Shown here: positions 1-8,330 of the stretch, piece after piece | Layout of the letters: each line of letters opens with the position of its first letter | How positions within the stretch are numbered: position 1 is the first letter of the stretch | Assembly: GCF_965139615.1 (NCBI RefSeq) | Contig: NZ_CBCSIQ010000009.1 | Coordinates: 1-64,000, forward strand | DNA: 64,000 bases | Origin: Kerstersia similis | GTDB taxonomy: Bacteria > Pseudomonadota > Gammaproteobacteria > Burkholderiales > Burkholderiaceae_B | Direction of reading: 5' to 3' | Translations under genes and position numbers: made by a program | The notes under the pieces: model-generated | The model's input: the letters and a program-made list of their open reading frames with translations, nothing else | Database searches by the model: none | What the model was told of the DNA's origin: nothing

Positions 1-215
1 AGGCAAAAGAGGGGGGAATCCGGCGACCATGAGGGGGGCCGCGCCAGGGACAAGGAGATGAGGATCATCAGGTGATGTGACTGAGACCGGTGCCTGGATG
101 TGGCGCTACGTTGCCGACGCCTGCGGGTAACGGCAGGCAGCCGACGGTGGGGCAGGCGCCTGGTCATGCCGGTCGAGAGAGGAACCGTACATGGCCAGGC
201 GGGTTGTGGCCGGTC
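1..215. other. Gene-free window edge
   Basis: This stretch lies downstream of livF. Reading frames here are short and show no family motif. No hairpin followed by a T-run was found, so the end of the liv transcript is not resolved. I see nothing else in it. Confidence 0.6.
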
Positions 216-920
216 TTAGCGCGCCACGCCCAGCAGCGAATCCAGCAGTTCCTCGTCGTCCTTCAACGCCTGCGCCGTGCCGCGATGCACGATGCTGCCG
301 CGGTCCAGCACGATGGCGTCGTCGGAAATCGCCAGGATCGCCTGTGGGTGCTGTTCCACGATGATGGCGCTCAGGCCTTCTTCACGGGTGATGCGGCGGA
401 TGGCCTTGAGCAGTTCCTCGACGATGATGGGCGCCAGGCCTTCCAGGGGTTCGTCCAGCAACAGCAGGCGCGGGTTGAGTGCCAGTGCCCGCCCTACAGC
501 CAGCATTTGCTGTTCGCCGCCGGAGAGCTGCGTACCCATGCTTTCCTTGCGTTCGGCCAGCCTGGGGAACATGGCGTAGATGCGATCTGGCGTCCACTTG
601 CCGGGGCGTGCCACGGCCGTCAGGTTTTCATGCACCGTCAGGGATTTGAAGATATTGCGTTCCTGCGGTACCCAGCCTATTCCGGCGGCGGCCCGTTCGT
701 GCGAAGGCCGGTTGTGCACCGGCACGCCGCCCAGCACGATGCTGCCGGCATGGCGCCGGGTGGCGCCGACCAGGGTGCTGATCAGCGTGGTCTTGCCCGT
801 GCCGTTGCGCCCCAGCAAAGCCAGTGTCTGGCCTTCGGCGAGTGTGAAGCTCAGGTTCTGCAGGATGATGGCTTCGCCGTAACCTGCGCTCAGGTTCTCG
901 ACTTGCAGTAATTCAGGCAT
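216..920 (-). CDS. livF: Branched-chain-type ABC transporter ATPase (LivF-like)
   Basis: This is the second ATPase of a high-affinity ABC importer of the branched-chain amino acid family; it powers uptake on the cytoplasmic face of the inner membrane. Walker A is GRNGTGKTT at residues 37-45, an LSGGEQQ signature follows, and LLLLDEP is Walker B. At 234 aa it has the usual LivF length. The ATG at 920 is preferred because GGAG lies 9 nt upstream; an in-frame ATG at 935 would add five residues. It overlaps the end of livG by 8 bp and is the last gene of the livKHMGF run. The family transports amino acids, but many such systems carry aromatic acids, and the neighbouring oxygenase genes point that way (inference). 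Confidence 0.93.
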   Translation of the reverse strand: MPELLQVENLSAGYGEAIILQNLSFTLAEGQTLALLGRNGTGKTTLISTLVGATRRHAGSIVLGGVPVHNRPSHERAAAGIGWVPQERNIFKSLTVHENLTAVARPGKWTPDRIYAMFPRLAERKESMGTQLSGGEQQMLAVGRALALNPRLLLLDEPLEGLAPIIVEELLKAIRRITREEGLSAIIVEQHPQAILAISDDAIVLDRGSIVHRGTAQALKDDEELLDSLLGVAR

Positions 921-1695
921 GTGCGTCTTCTCCATGGCCGAGATAGACCGCCTTGACTTCGGGGTCGTTGGCGATTTCCTCGGGCGAGCCTTCAGTCAGG
1001 ACGGTGCCATTGACCAGTACCGTCATGCGCTTGGCGAAGCTGAACACCAGATCCATGTCGTGCTCGATGAGCAGCACCGAAACGTCCTCGGGCAGTTCTG
1101 CTACCGTACGCAACAGTTCTTCGCGTTCGCCCGCCGGTACTCCTGCCACGGGTTCATCGAGCAGCAGCACGCGCGGTTCGCAGGCCAGCGCGATGGCAAT
1201 TTCCAGCAGGCGGCGCTTGCCGTAGGGCAGGGTGCGTGTGCTTTGGTGCATGACGCTGCTCAGGTGGAAGCGTTGCAGCAGTTCCTCGCAGCGTTCCGCA
1301 ATGCCGGGGTCGCGCCCCAGCTTGCCGAACAGGCGTGAGCCCAGGCCGCGGTGCTGGCTCAGGGTCATCGCCAAGGTTTGCAGCGGTGTGAAGTTGTCGA
1401 ACAACTGGTTGATCTGGAAGGTGCGCACCAGGCCGCGCTGCACGCGCTTGTAGGGCTGCAGCCGGGAGATGTCTTCGCCTTCCAGCAGGATGCGGCCGCT
1501 GGTGGGCGTCAGTACGCCCGTCAGCAGGTTGATCAGCGTGGTCTTGCCCGCGCCGTTGGGGCCGATCAGCGCATGGCGGGCGCCACGGTGCAGCGCCAGC
1601 GAGACGTTGTTGGTGGCGACGATGCCGCCGAATTTCTTGGCCAGCCCTTCAGCCTGCAGGACGATGGGGGCGGTGTCCGGAGTGGTGTGGCTCAT
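913..1695 (-). CDS. livG: Branched-chain-type ABC transporter ATPase (LivG-like)
   Basis: This is the first ATPase of the liv-type importer, expected to pair with LivF under the LivM/LivH permease. The protein is 260 aa, with Walker A GPNGAGKTT at residues 45-53 and Walker B VLLLDEP. The C-terminal stretch around PEVKAVYLG is typical of LivG. The start at 1695 overlaps the livM stop in an ATGA arrangement, which fixes both boundaries and implies translational coupling. A much longer reading frame extends upstream to 2403, but that part is the out-of-frame shadow of livM and is not protein. Confidence 0.95.
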   Translation of the reverse strand: MSHTTPDTAPIVLQAEGLAKKFGGIVATNNVSLALHRGARHALIGPNGAGKTTLINLLTGVLTPTSGRILLEGEDISRLQPYKRVQRGLVRTFQINQLFDNFTPLQTLAMTLSQHRGLGSRLFGKLGRDPGIAERCEELLQRFHLSSVMHQSTRTLPYGKRRLLEIAIALACEPRVLLLDEPVAGVPAGEREELLRTVAELPEDVSVLLIEHDMDLVFSFAKRMTVLVNGTVLTEGSPEEIANDPEVKAVYLGHGEDAHA

Positions 1696-2708
1696 GGGGT
1701 TTCTCCCGCAGCGTTCGAGGCGCTGGCGCGCTTGCCGGGGCGGCGCAGCAAGGTCCAGGGGCGCAGCAGGCGGTCGCGGCCGACCAGTGTCAGGACAACC
1801 AGGAACAGGCCCAGCCAGAACATCCAGTACTGCGGCGTAATGGCCGAGAGCACGTCGTGCATCAGCTTGAAGACGATGGCACCGAAAATGCCGCCGTAGA
1901 GCCAGCCGGCGCCGCCGATCACCAGGATCAGGACGACATCGGCCGAACGCGCGAAGTCGAACACATCGAGCGAAACGAAGGCGTTGGTCTGCGCCAGTAG
2001 CGAACCCGCCATGCCTGCCATGCCGGCCGACAGGGTGTAGGCGACCGCCAGGCGGGCTGCCACGGGGATGCCGATGGCCGAGGCGCGCAAGGGGTTGTCG
2101 CGTACGGCCTGCAGCGTGGCACCGAAGGGCGAATTCACCAGGACGCGCATGAGGGCCAGCATCAGCAGCAGGACGGTGATCGAATACCAGGCCGCCGTCT
2201 GGCCGTAGAAGTCGAACTCGATGGTGCCGAACAGCGGTCCCATCATGATGCCTTGCAGGCCATCGGCGCCGCCCGTCAGCCAGGCCATCTGGTTGGCCAG
2301 TTCGTACAGGATCAGCGTGACGCCGATGGTGACCATCAGGCGGCTGAGATCCGTGCCGCGCATGATGGACGGGCTGAACAGCAGGCCCAGCAGCAGTGCG
2401 CACACGGTGCCGAAGGCCAGGCCCAGCAGCGGGTCAGGCGACACGTGCAGGGCGAACAGGCCGGCGCTGTAGGCGCCCATGCCGAAGAAGGCGGCATGCC
2501 CCAGCGAAACGATGCCGGCATAGCCCAGGATCAGGTCCAGCGACAGCGCGAACAGCGCGACGATGGCGATCTCGTTGATCAGCATGGCATAGTCGCTGGC
2601 CAGCCAGGGCAGCAGGAACACCACCAGCCAGAAAGGCGCTTCCCAGAGGCGCCAGGCGCCCTGGCGGCGCAGCGCCTGCGCGGGGGAGAGGAGTGTGGAG
2701 GAACTCAT
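1692..2708 (-). CDS. livM: Branched-chain-type ABC transporter permease (LivM-like)
   Basis: This is an inner-membrane permease subunit of 338 aa. It is very hydrophobic, with about ten predicted membrane segments and the LivM-type core around LGYAGIVSLGHAAFFGMGAY. It forms the translocation pore with LivH. The C-terminal 20-30 residues are basic and cytoplasmic. Its start (ATG at 2708) and the livH stop share an ATGA overlap, and its stop overlaps the livG start in the same way. The three genes livH, livM and livG are thus chained by 4-bp overlaps, which strongly suggests one transcript with coupled translation. Confidence 0.95.
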   Translation of the reverse strand: MSSSTLLSPAQALRRQGAWRLWEAPFWLVVFLLPWLASDYAMLINEIAIVALFALSLDLILGYAGIVSLGHAAFFGMGAYSAGLFALHVSPDPLLGLAFGTVCALLLGLLFSPSIMRGTDLSRLMVTIGVTLILYELANQMAWLTGGADGLQGIMMGPLFGTIEFDFYGQTAAWYSITVLLLMLALMRVLVNSPFGATLQAVRDNPLRASAIGIPVAARLAVAYTLSAGMAGMAGSLLAQTNAFVSLDVFDFARSADVVLILVIGGAGWLYGGIFGAIVFKLMHDVLSAITPQYWMFWLGLFLVVLTLVGRDRLLRPWTLLRRPGKRASASNAAGETP

Positions 2709-3583
2709 GCTTTTCTGCCTCCTTTACGGGCGAACAGGCCCTGGGGACGCCAGATCAGGATGACGATCATGACGCCATAGACGATGAAACCGCCCAATTG
2801 CGGGATGTAGTACTTGCCGGCGATATCGGCAATGCCCAGCAGCAGCGCTGCGAGCAGGGGGCCAGTAATGGATGCGGTGCCGCCCACGGCCACCACGATC
2901 AGGAAATACACCATGAACTTGAGCGGGAAGGTCGGGTCCAGGCCCATCAGGTCGGCGCCCATGGCACCACCCAGCCCGGCCAGCCCGGAGCCGGCGGCAA
3001 AGGTCAGCAGGAACACACGGTTAACGTTGATGCCCATGCCGGCAGCCACGCGCTGATCGTCCACTGCAGCGCGCAGGCGGCTGCCAAAGCGGGTGCGGGA
3101 CAGCAGGTACTGCAGCACCAGCGTCAGCGCGGCGCAAACCACGATGATGAATATCCGGTAATAGCCCATGCCCAGGGTCCAGGGGCCGATGTCGATCTCG
3201 GTGCGGCCGCGCAGCCAGGCCGGCATCTGGATGAGCTGCTGGGACGAGCCCATGTAGTAGTCGGCAGCGGCAATGGCCATGAAGGTCAGGCCGATGGAAA
3301 ACAGCACCTGATCCAGGTGGGGGCGGCCATACATATGCCGGTAGAGCGTACGCTCCAGGAGGGCGCCGAGGGCGGCGGCCACAATGAAGGCCACCGGCAG
3401 ACAGGCGAGGAAGGGAACACCGTGGCGCTGCATCAGAATCACAGTGACATAGCCGCCAACCATGGCGAAGGCGCCATGGGCCAGGTTGATGAAGTTCATC
3501 AGGCCCATGGTGACTGCCAGGCCGACAGCCAATACGAAGAGCAGCATGCCGTAGGCGATGCCGTCGAAAAGTATGGTCAGCAT
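2705..3583 (-). CDS. livH: Branched-chain-type ABC transporter permease (LivH-like)
   Basis: This is an inner-membrane permease of 292 aa that pairs with LivM. The hydrophobic segments and the pattern MNFINLAHGAFAMVGGY near residue 35 are typical of LivH. I start it at the ATG at 3583 (MLTILFDGIAYGML), where family members begin; an upstream in-frame extension to 3652 is Pro/Ala-rich and unlike a membrane protein start. A 108-bp gap holding a strong hairpin separates it from livK upstream, while it overlaps livM downstream. Confidence 0.94.
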   Translation of the reverse strand: MLTILFDGIAYGMLLFVLAVGLAVTMGLMNFINLAHGAFAMVGGYVTVILMQRHGVPFLACLPVAFIVAAALGALLERTLYRHMYGRPHLDQVLFSIGLTFMAIAAADYYMGSSQQLIQMPAWLRGRTEIDIGPWTLGMGYYRIFIIVVCAALTLVLQYLLSRTRFGSRLRAAVDDQRVAAGMGINVNRVFLLTFAAGSGLAGLGGAMGADLMGLDPTFPLKFMVYFLIVVAVGGTASITGPLLAALLLGIADIAGKYYIPQLGGFIVYGVMIVILIWRPQGLFARKGGRKA

Positions 3584-3651
3584 AGGGGGCGGGGCGTAGC
3601 GGAGGGAAGCGGGAAAGGCGGTGGCAGCAAGGCCGTGCGTGCTGGGTGGCA

Positions 3652-3679
3652 CATCGGCCGGGGAGGATCCCGGCCGATG
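3652..3679 (-). other. Stem-loop between livK and livH
   Basis: Perfect 11-bp inverted repeat (3652-3662 with 3669-3679) around a 6-nt loop, with no T-run after it. A hairpin behind the binding-protein gene of an ABC operon often stabilises that part of the mRNA or partly terminates transcription, so the binding protein is made in excess. That role is inferred here from position. Confidence 0.5.
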
Positions 3680-3691
3680 GCGGGCGCGGTC

Positions 3692-4885
3692 TTATTTGTT
3701 TTTCTTGGCTTCCTTGTACGGGTCTTTCACGGCTTCGGCGACATCGAACTCGATGTTGTAGAGTTCGCCGTCAGCCGGGTCGCGCTTGACTTCGCGCAGG
3801 TAGATGTTCTGGATGATGTCACGCGTTTCCGGGTCGATGGTGACCGGGCCGCGTGGGCTCTCGTAGCTCAGGCCTTTCATGGCGGCCAGCAGCGCGGGGC
3901 CGTCGCCCTTGCCGTCGGTGGCCTTGATGGCTTCGTAGATCACGTGCATGCCGTCATAGGCGCCAATGGCCATGAAGTTGGGGCGCATGCCGTTGTTGGC
4001 CTTCTTGAAGGCTTCCACGAATTGCTTATTGGCTTCCGACGGGTGGGCGGCGGAGTAGTGATAGGCGGTGATGATGCCCAGTGCGTCGTCGCCCATGCCG
4101 TTGAGCAGGTCGTCGTCGGTCAGGTCGCCGGTGCCGATCAGGCGGATGCCCGCCTTGTCCATGCCGCGTTCCACGAACTGTTTGACCAGGGCCGCGCCAG
4201 CGCCGGACGGTACGAAAACGAACACGGCATCAGGCTGGATATCGCGGACTTTCTGCAGGAAGGGCGAGAAATCCGGGTTGCGCAGCGGCACGCGCAGGGT
4301 TTCCACGACTTCGCCGCCACGGTTTTTGAATTCTTCGATGAAGGACTGTTCGGCGTCGATACCGGGGCCGTAGTCGCTCACCAGCGTGACAACCTTCTTG
4401 ATGCCGTTTTCCGGGGCCCACTTGGCCATGGTGGCTGCGCCTTGCGGCAGGGTGACGCTGGTGCGCACGATGTAGGGGGATGCCTCGGTAATGCTGGCAG
4501 TGCCTGCCGCCATGACGACTTCAGGTGTTTTGGATTGCGTCGCCAGCGGGGCGGCGGCCAGCGCCAGTGGCGTCAGGCCGAAACCAGCCAGAACGTCCAC
4601 TTTGTCCTTGACCAGCAACTCCTGGGCCTGGCGGCGCGAGATATCCGGCACGCCGGTGTCGTCCTTGATGATAAGTTCGACCTTGCGGCCGGCGACGACA
4701 TCGCCATGTTCCTGAACGTACAGTTTGGCGGCAGCTTCGAGCTGGCGGCCCGTCGTGGCGAACTGGCCCGTCATGGGCAGCAACAGGCCCACTTTGAAAG
4801 GCTTTTCCTGCGCCATGGCGGAAGGAACGATGCCGGCGAAGGCGGCAGCACCCAGCAGGGCACCCAGAAAATGACGTTTTTTCAT
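3692..4885 (-). CDS. livK: ABC transporter periplasmic substrate-binding protein (LivK-like)
   Basis: This is the periplasmic binding protein of the liv-type importer, 397 aa. Residues 1-25 form a signal peptide (MKKRHFLGALLG..., cleavage after AMA before QEKPF). The mature part begins FKVGLLLPMTGQFATTGRQ, the usual start of a Periplasmic_Binding_6 (Leu/Ile/Val receptor) domain that spans the rest. A GGAG ribosome site lies 10 nt before the ATG. The ligand cannot be read from the sequence; the adjacent Rieske oxygenase cluster suggests an aromatic carboxylate, but an amino acid is possible. A promoter and a palindrome lie in the 145-bp gap upstream, so this operon may be transcribed separately from the vanB gene before it. 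Confidence 0.93.
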   Translation of the reverse strand: MKKRHFLGALLGAAAFAGIVPSAMAQEKPFKVGLLLPMTGQFATTGRQLEAAAKLYVQEHGDVVAGRKVELIIKDDTGVPDISRRQAQELLVKDKVDVLAGFGLTPLALAAAPLATQSKTPEVVMAAGTASITEASPYIVRTSVTLPQGAATMAKWAPENGIKKVVTLVSDYGPGIDAEQSFIEEFKNRGGEVVETLRVPLRNPDFSPFLQKVRDIQPDAVFVFVPSGAGAALVKQFVERGMDKAGIRLIGTGDLTDDDLLNGMGDDALGIITAYHYSAAHPSEANKQFVEAFKKANNGMRPNFMAIGAYDGMHVIYEAIKATDGKGDGPALLAAMKGLSYESPRGPVTIDPETRDIIQNIYLREVKRDPADGELYNIEFDVAEAVKDPYKEAKKNK

Positions 4886-4942
4886 GTTAAGAAGTCTCCG
4901 GCGGAACAGCGGATGAATCAGGCAGGGAATGCAATTGTCCTA

Positions 4943-4970
4943 AATATAAAGGGATAGCACCAGTTCTTAA
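4943..4970 (-). promoter_or_regulatory. Candidate livK promoter
   Basis: On the minus strand, TTAAGA (4965-4970) and TATATT (4943-4948) are spaced by 16 bp, in an AT-rich gap of an otherwise GC-rich region. The -35 matches only 4 of 6 consensus bases, so this is tentative. Transcription would start about 50 nt before the livK ATG. Confidence 0.4.
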
Positions 4971-5030
4971 GCTGGCTTGAAGCCGTATTTATATCCATAC
5001 ATTATGAATATATTTCATGATAAATATGAG

Positions 5031-6038
5031 CTAGGCTGGAATTGGCAGGGTATCAACCCGATAGGCCGTATCCAGCGAGACACTGCCCACTACCCGCGAG
5101 ACACAGGCGCACAAGCGGGTATTGCTGTGTTTTTCTTCATCGGACAGGAACACGTCGCGGTGGTCGATGATGCCGTCCACCCCCAGGACATCCATGGCGC
5201 ACAGGCCGCATTCGCCGCGACGGCAGTCGTAGATCGTGGCGACGCCGGCAGCTTCCAGCGCATCCAGCAGGCTGGTGCCGACAGGCACGGTGACTTCCAG
5301 CCCGTGGCGGGGAATACGCACGGTAAAGGCCTGCGCGGGATGGTTGCCGCTACTGCCGAAGGTTTCGAAGCGCAGGTTTGCCAGCGGCCGGCCGCTGGCC
5401 GACCAGCTGCGCTTGAGCGCCTCCAGCATGGGCGCCGGGCCACAGGTGTACATCAGGCCGTCGGGGGGTAACTGGGCGATGGCAGCGGCATAGTCGGGCA
5501 GATTGCCGCTGCCGTCGTGCAGCTGCAGGGCGTCGCCCAGCAGGGCGTGCAAGGTATCGGCGTAAGCCAGCTCCTGAGCCGTACGGGCGCTGTAGATCAT
5601 GCGCAACCGGGCGCCGCGCGCTTGCAGCCGTTGCGCCATGAACACCAGCGGCGTGATGCCGATGCCGCCAGCGGCCAGCAGGTAGCTGCCGGCATTGAGA
5701 TCCAGCGGGAAATGATTGGCAGGCGAGAAAATGGACAGCCTGTCGCCTGTTTCCAGGCGCCACATGGACAGCGAACCGCCACGGCCGTCATCCTGCCGCT
5801 TGACGGCGATGCGGTAGCCAGCGGCGTCGGGTTCGCCGACCAGCGAATAGTGCCGCAGTTGCGGTTGCAGCAGGCCATCGGCATTGGGCACCATGGCCTG
5901 CACGGGCAGGTGAGCGCCCGGTTCATGCTCGATGACGGCGCCATCCTGAGGCTGGATCAGGAATTCGCGGATCGTGGGCGTCAGGTCTGCAATGCCGGCG
6001 ACGACGGCGGGGATGGGCGTGCTGTCATGGGTTTTCAT
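5031..6038 (-). CDS. VanB-type oxygenase reductase (PDR/ferredoxin-like)
   Basis: This is the electron-transfer partner of a Rieske non-haem iron oxygenase: it passes electrons from NAD(P)H through FMN and a plant-type [2Fe-2S] centre to the oxygenase. In 335 aa the order is flavin domain (RHYSL, residues 62-66), nucleotide domain (GGIGITP, 124-130) and C-terminal ferredoxin with Cys272, Cys277, Cys280 and Cys310. This order (ferredoxin last) is that of the phthalate dioxygenase reductase/VanB class. It lies 26 bp after the GntR gene and in the same direction as the vanA-like gene, so it is the likely reductase for that enzyme. Exact substrate is not known. Confidence 0.9.
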   Translation of the reverse strand: MKTHDSTPIPAVVAGIADLTPTIREFLIQPQDGAVIEHEPGAHLPVQAMVPNADGLLQPQLRHYSLVGEPDAAGYRIAVKRQDDGRGGSLSMWRLETGDRLSIFSPANHFPLDLNAGSYLLAAGGIGITPLVFMAQRLQARGARLRMIYSARTAQELAYADTLHALLGDALQLHDGSGNLPDYAAAIAQLPPDGLMYTCGPAPMLEALKRSWSASGRPLANLRFETFGSSGNHPAQAFTVRIPRHGLEVTVPVGTSLLDALEAAGVATIYDCRRGECGLCAMDVLGVDGIIDHRDVFLSDEEKHSNTRLCACVSRVVGSVSLDTAYRVDTLPIPA

Positions 6039-6064
6039 GGTGGGCTTCCTGCCAGGACGGAAAA

Positions 6065-6844
6065 TCAGGTCTTGCGGCGTATCAGCGGTACGCCTATGGT
6101 TTGCGGAGACAGCGCCGGCACGGCGTCGGGGTTGTGCAGCACGCGCTGGAAATTGTGCTGGGCGATGCGGGAGTGTTCACGCATGATGATTTCCGCGCGA
6201 GCGCCTTCGCGTGCCTCGATGGCGTCCAGTACCCGCCAGTGCTGGTACTGGGCGACAGCCAGCAGGTCGCGGGCATTGGGCGATTCGGCCTCGGCGATGA
6301 CAAATCCGGACGGCGAGGCAAACGGCAGGCTGATGACACGCTCCAATTGCCGCACGATGGTCGGGCTGTCGGCCATTTCATGCAGCAGGGCGTGGAAGCG
6401 TTCATTCATGACCACGTACTGAGAGAAGGTATCGTCGCTCAGCGTAGGCGCACGCAGCCATTCGTCGATATGCACCAGGCAGCGGCGCGCTTCCTGCAGC
6501 AAGGTGCCGGACACGCCGCGCTCGGCGGCCAGGCGTGCCAGCAGTCCTTCGAGCATGCCGCGCAGCTCGATGGCATCGGTCACATCGCGTTCAGAGAAAA
6601 TCTTGACCGCGTAGCCGCCGCTGGGCAGCGTTTCCAGCAAACCCTCCTGTTCCAGGCGCATCAGCGCGGCGCGGATGGGCGTGCGGGAAATGCCAAGCTT
6701 TTCCACGATGGTCAGTTCAGCAATACGGCTGCCGCCGGGCAGGGCGCCGGCGAGGATAAGCTCCCGAATCTGGCGCTGCGCCTTGACGGTTTGCGAAGTG
6801 CTGGCGGCAGTGTCATCGCCAGGGTTACGGAGAGCGGTGGGCAT
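6065..6844 (-). CDS. GntR-family regulator, FCD subfamily
   Basis: This is a 259-aa transcription factor. The N-terminal winged helix (about residues 15-85) includes QIRELILAGALPGG and the recognition region LGISRTPIRAALMRLEQEGLL. A C-terminal all-helical FCD effector domain follows (about 95-235). FCD regulators usually bind a small carboxylate and repress nearby catabolic genes. It sits between the oxygenase and reductase genes, all on one strand, which makes it the likely controller of this cluster. GTATAC palindromes at the vanA promoter are candidate operators. A good AGGA ribosome site precedes the ATG. Confidence 0.9.
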   Translation of the reverse strand: MPTALRNPGDDTAASTSQTVKAQRQIRELILAGALPGGSRIAELTIVEKLGISRTPIRAALMRLEQEGLLETLPSGGYAVKIFSERDVTDAIELRGMLEGLLARLAAERGVSGTLLQEARRCLVHIDEWLRAPTLSDDTFSQYVVMNERFHALLHEMADSPTIVRQLERVISLPFASPSGFVIAEAESPNARDLLAVAQYQHWRVLDAIEAREGARAEIIMREHSRIAQHNFQRVLHNPDAVPALSPQTIGVPLIRRKT

Positions 6845-6969
6845 GTTTCATTCCTGCGGTGTAAGGTAAGCCGGTTGGCAGGGTAACCGCCTGGGCGTGG
6901 CGATTCCATGGATGGCGCAGCTATTTTGCCTGCCTGTCCTGCCGCACGATACCCGTGCGCATGTGTTGT

Positions 6970-8088
6970 TCACGCCACCTGGCGGATGGGGACCACGCTG
7001 GCGCGTTTGCTGCCCGTGGCTTCCTGTTCGATCAAACCGTCGATCAGGCGCCGCGCCCACATGGAACCGGCGTCGATATTCAGGTTGTAGAACTTGTGGC
7101 CGGGGCGGGCGTCGATGGCGCGCTGCTGGGCTTCGAGCACCACCTCATCCTCACGGAAAATCGAAGAAACTCCTTCGCGCATCTGGTGTGTCAGGCGCTG
7201 TTCGTCCGTCAGGTAATTGCGGGTGATGGCCCAGAAGTAATGACAGGTGCCGTCCGTCTCAGGCGTAATGGTATTGAGCACGAAGCCATTGACGCCGCAG
7301 CTGCGATCCCCGGCATTCGGGTCGCCTGCATTGCCGCCGGGCGGAATGGCGCCGGTGCCAGTCTCGGCAACGCCCACATCAATGGTGACCGTACAGGGAG
7401 CCTCGAAGCGGATGATCTGCCAGCGGTCCACCGGGCCGACATAGCCGCGCGCCTGCTTGATCTGCCCGGCCCAGAACGGTGGCGCTTCAATATTCTCCAT
7501 CCAGCGCGTGACGGTAGCGGTGCGGTCGCCGTGGGTGGCGACAAACGGCGCTTCCGCCACGGCGCGGTTGCCGATACTGGAACCGTGCACAAACGTCTCG
7601 TGGGTCAGGTCCATCAGGTTGTCGATCACCAGGCGGTAGTCGCACTTCACCGAAATGCGTTTGCCGTCGCCAGCCCATTCAGGGTCGTGGTTCCAGTGCA
7701 GATCGGGAATCAGTGCAGGGTCGGCCTTGGCCGGGTCGCCGGGCCACACCCAGACAAAACGGTGGCGCTCCACCACAGGGAAAGTGCGCACACAGGCCGA
7801 CGGGTTCAGGGTCTCCTGGCTGGGCATATGGGTGCAGCGGCCCGCTGAATTGAACACCAGGCCGTGATAGCCGCACACCAGCTCATCGCCTTCCAGGCGC
7901 CCCATGGACAGTGGCAGCAGCCTGTGCCAACAGGCATCCTCCAGCGCGGCCACCACGCCATCGGTGCGGCGGTAGAACACCATATCCTGCTTGCAGATGG
8001 TGCGGGCCAGCAGCGCGTGCGTGATCTCCACGTCATAGGCGGCGGCATACCAGGCATTAAGGGGAAAGGCCGGCTTGCGTTCGCTCAT
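6970..8088 (-). CDS. VanA-type Rieske oxygenase, large subunit
   Basis: This is the terminal oxygenase of a two-component Rieske system. The family hydroxylates or O-demethylates aromatic acids such as vanillate. The 372-aa protein shows the Rieske ligands Cys53, His55, Cys72 and His75 (CWH...CGYH). The catalytic iron motif DNLMDLTHETFVHGSS follows with His163 and His168, close to VanA. The ATG at 8088 is chosen because GGGAGAC lies just upstream; an in-frame extension to 8157 would run through the promoter. It heads a run with the GntR and VanB-type genes. I assign the VanA class with confidence but not vanillate itself. Confidence 0.9.
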   Translation of the reverse strand: MSERKPAFPLNAWYAAAYDVEITHALLARTICKQDMVFYRRTDGVVAALEDACWHRLLPLSMGRLEGDELVCGYHGLVFNSAGRCTHMPSQETLNPSACVRTFPVVERHRFVWVWPGDPAKADPALIPDLHWNHDPEWAGDGKRISVKCDYRLVIDNLMDLTHETFVHGSSIGNRAVAEAPFVATHGDRTATVTRWMENIEAPPFWAGQIKQARGYVGPVDRWQIIRFEAPCTVTIDVGVAETGTGAIPPGGNAGDPNAGDRSCGVNGFVLNTITPETDGTCHYFWAITRNYLTDEQRLTHQMREGVSSIFREDEVVLEAQQRAIDARPGHKFYNLNIDAGSMWARRLIDGLIEQEATGSKRASVVPIRQVA

Positions 8089-8118
8089 GTTTTGTCTCCC
8101 GGAAGGGTATTGGATGTG

Positions 8119-8135
8119 TTGTATACATAATGTAT
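8119..8135. promoter_or_regulatory. Candidate GntR operator at vanA promoter
   Basis: TTGTATACAT at 8119-8128 is a near-perfect palindrome. It overlaps a second inverted repeat, ATACAT-A-ATGTAT (8123-8135). It covers the -10 and predicted start of the vanA promoter. FCD-type GntR proteins such as MatR bind TTGTATACAA-like sites (known from the family), so the GntR protein encoded between the vanA-like and vanB-like genes is the probable ligand (inference). Confidence 0.5.
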
Positions 8136-8157
8136 TCAGCCTGTCCGGGCGTGGCAA
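8129..8157 (-). promoter_or_regulatory. Predicted vanA promoter
   Basis: On the minus strand, TTGCCA (8152-8157) and TACATT (8129-8134) are separated by exactly 17 bp. Transcription would begin near 8122, leaving a leader of about 34 nt before the oxygenase ATG. The -10 overlaps the palindromic site described separately, as expected for a repressed promoter. Confidence 0.55.
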
Positions 8158-8320
8158 TGGGTTCTAGGTGGAAATCAGGGTAAGCGAGTGCTAGGGAAAA
8201 CCTTGCTGTTTGTTGTTGGTAAAGGAGGTTTTTTTGATGTCTTTGGAGGGGGGCGGGTAAAAGGATAGGGAGGCCTGAGCTACCGGTTTTTCTAAGCTAT
8301 AGATGTCTATTTATATGTTT

Positions 8321-8330
8321 ATGTATACAT
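8321..8330. promoter_or_regulatory. Second GTATAC palindrome
   Basis: ATGTATACAT is a perfect 10-bp palindrome with the same GTATAC core as the site at the vanA promoter, about 200 bp further upstream. It could be an auxiliary operator allowing looping, but it is short and could be chance. Confidence 0.35.

Noticed and set aside
913..2403. 496-codon version of livG
   Set aside because: The first 236 codons lie out of frame over livM. The ATG at 1695 with the ATGA overlap gives the normal LivG protein.
2693..4957. 754-codon open frame on the plus strand across livH-livK
   Set aside because: It is antisense to genes with clear family motifs, its composition is a codon-bias shadow (Gly/His/Ala/Asp-rich), and it has no recognisable domain.
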